DNA from: Pogostemon cablin
Lineage: Eukaryota; Streptophyta; Magnoliopsida; Lamiales; Lamiaceae
Direction: 5' to 3'
DNA: 64,000 nt
Assembly: GCA_023678885.1 (NCBI GenBank)
Contig: CM042982.1
Span: forward strand, 682,001 to 746,000
The position numbers and the translations under genes are program-made. The first letter of the stretch is position 1; every line of letters begins with the position of its first letter. Positions 63,387-64,000 of this stretch are shown here, in pieces. Below the pieces are notes generated by a model. The model did not search any database, was not told where the DNA came from, and saw only the letters and a list, made by a program, of their open reading frames with translations.

Positions 63387-64000
63387 TCACTCTTCTTCTG
63401 AAGAGCCATCAGGTTGACCATACTGAATCACTGCTGATCCAGAGCCATAAGAAACATTAGCAATGTGTTCTTGATTCCCCTCTGATGAGCTGTTCCCCCC
63501 ATTATCCATGGAGCAGCTCTGAGACATCTGCTCCTCCGTCAAAATCGGCTGCCCGAACAACGTAAAAACGGGCGTTTTCGCCGTCTTCAAACCCTCCATT
63601 TTCTTAACATGATGAATTCCCTGCAGGGGGTTGCCAGTGAGGATCTTGGGAAGTTTGTTGTTGTTGCTGTAGTCGAGCGGCCTGAAGTCGAACGGGGCGA
63701 GGCATATCTGCAGTTGATTGAAGTGGAAATCTGATGAAGGTAACACGTATTGAGCATGCCTGGCTCCCTGTATGCCTGCAGAAATTTTGTCTAAACAACA
63801 CAAGGGACTGCTTGGACTGAGGGGGTTGCTGAGTAGTGTTGCCATTGGATGTTGCCCTGCTGGAAACTCCGACGCTTGTGGAAACCTCGCCCGCTTGCTA
63901 GGCGGAGAAAACGGAAACGGGTGGAGGGCTGGGATGCTCGACGCCACTTCAACCAACCACGGGTTCACCCTCTTCACATTTTGTAGCAAATCCGGCTCGT
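63387..64000 (-). CDS. Auxin response factor, ARF10/16/17 clade, 3' part only (runs off right edge)
   Basis: DNA-binding repressor-type ARF of the miR160-regulated class C. Only the last ~204 codons are in the window; the B3 domain would lie to the right. It enters with EPDLLQNVKRVNPWLVEVAS, the end of the ARF ancillary domain, followed by the clade motif PFSPPSKRARFPQ. Next come GIQGARH (encoded by the miR160 site), LQICLAPFDFRPLDY, KTPVFTLFGQPILTEEQMSQ and NSSSEGNQEHIANVSYGSGS, all clade-typical. The frame ends QPDGSSEEE then TGA at 63387-63389. ARF10/16 proteins continue into a PB1 interaction domain after this point and none is seen here, so this is either a PB1-less form, as in ARF17, or an intron begins at GAAGA/GTGATT and the PB1 exon lies elsewhere. 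Expression should be limited by miR160. Confidence 0.88.
   Translation of the reverse strand, partial: EPDLLQNVKRVNPWLVEVASSIPALHPFPFSPPSKRARFPQASEFPAGQHPMATLLSNPLSPSSPLCCLDKISAGIQGARHAQYVLPSSDFHFNQLQICLAPFDFRPLDYSNNNKLPKILTGNPLQGIHHVKKMEGLKTAKTPVFTLFGQPILTEEQMSQSCSMDNGGNSSSEGNQEHIANVSYGSGSAVIQYGQPDGSSEEE
63757..63777 (-). promoter_or_regulatory. miR160 target site in ARF
   Basis: The plus strand reads TGCCTGGCTCCCTGTATGCC plus T here, identical to mature miR160 over its first 20 bases with only the last base different (A in miR160). The minus-strand ARF transcript is therefore complementary to miR160 at 20 of 21 positions, at the canonical place encoding GIQGARH. Confidence 0.95.

Overview
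This is a plant nuclear window, almost certainly from a core eudicot and plausibly an asterid. The genes have many short exons with AT-rich introns. There are CTCCCTCCGTCC-type Stowaway elements, interstitial TTTAGGG motifs, a Ty1/Copia retrotransposon and a PIF/Harbinger-type element. The protein families are plant-specific: HD-ZIP III, ARF, DUF1645 and plastid GNAT. There are no operons. Gene models were built by hand from splice junctions and reading phase, and every multi-exon model given as complete closes in frame.

Layout from left to right: a TFIIF-beta gene (minus, 1272-4434). An AT-rich repeat zone (about 5-10 kb) holds a ~130-bp satellite-like array interrupted by an hAT-like MITE. 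A Ty1/Copia LTR element (minus, 10100-15394) follows, with 582-bp LTRs and a CTCTA target duplication. Next are a DUF1645 gene (plus, 16091-16882), a CDC48C/NVL-type AAA ATPase (minus, 17727-22902) and a dTMP kinase (minus, 24529-26477). A composite mobile element spans 29643-36179: a Harbinger-like element carrying a SANT-like second ORF, into which a gag-only LTR element inserted (TSD TATGT). Then come an 18-exon divergent HD-ZIP III gene (plus, 37785-47909), an ERMP1-like M28 metallopeptidase (plus, 49195-54391), a small secreted Cys-rich peptide (plus, 55499-55699), a GNAT acetyltransferase (plus, 57030-58844), a MITE-rich zone (59-63.1 kb), and the 3' end of a miR160-site-bearing ARF (minus, from 63387, running off the right edge).

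The genes do not form one pathway. TFIIF-beta (Pol II initiation), CDC48C (inferred ribosome biogenesis) and dTMP kinase (dTTP supply) are housekeeping. HD-ZIP III and ARF are developmental regulators that are normally under miR165/166 and miR160 control.

The most interesting signal is the HD-ZIP III gene. It keeps the canonical 18-exon architecture and an open frame (817 aa), but its sequence is strongly diverged. Its miR165/166 site, split by an intron as in the family, is disrupted by a 3-nt insertion at the expected slicing position plus flanking mismatches, and two of its introns appear to use GC donors. The neighbouring ARF keeps a near-perfect miR160 site but shows no PB1 domain in the window. 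The Cys-rich peptide carries two copies of an identical C-x3-C-x6-C-x3-C module.
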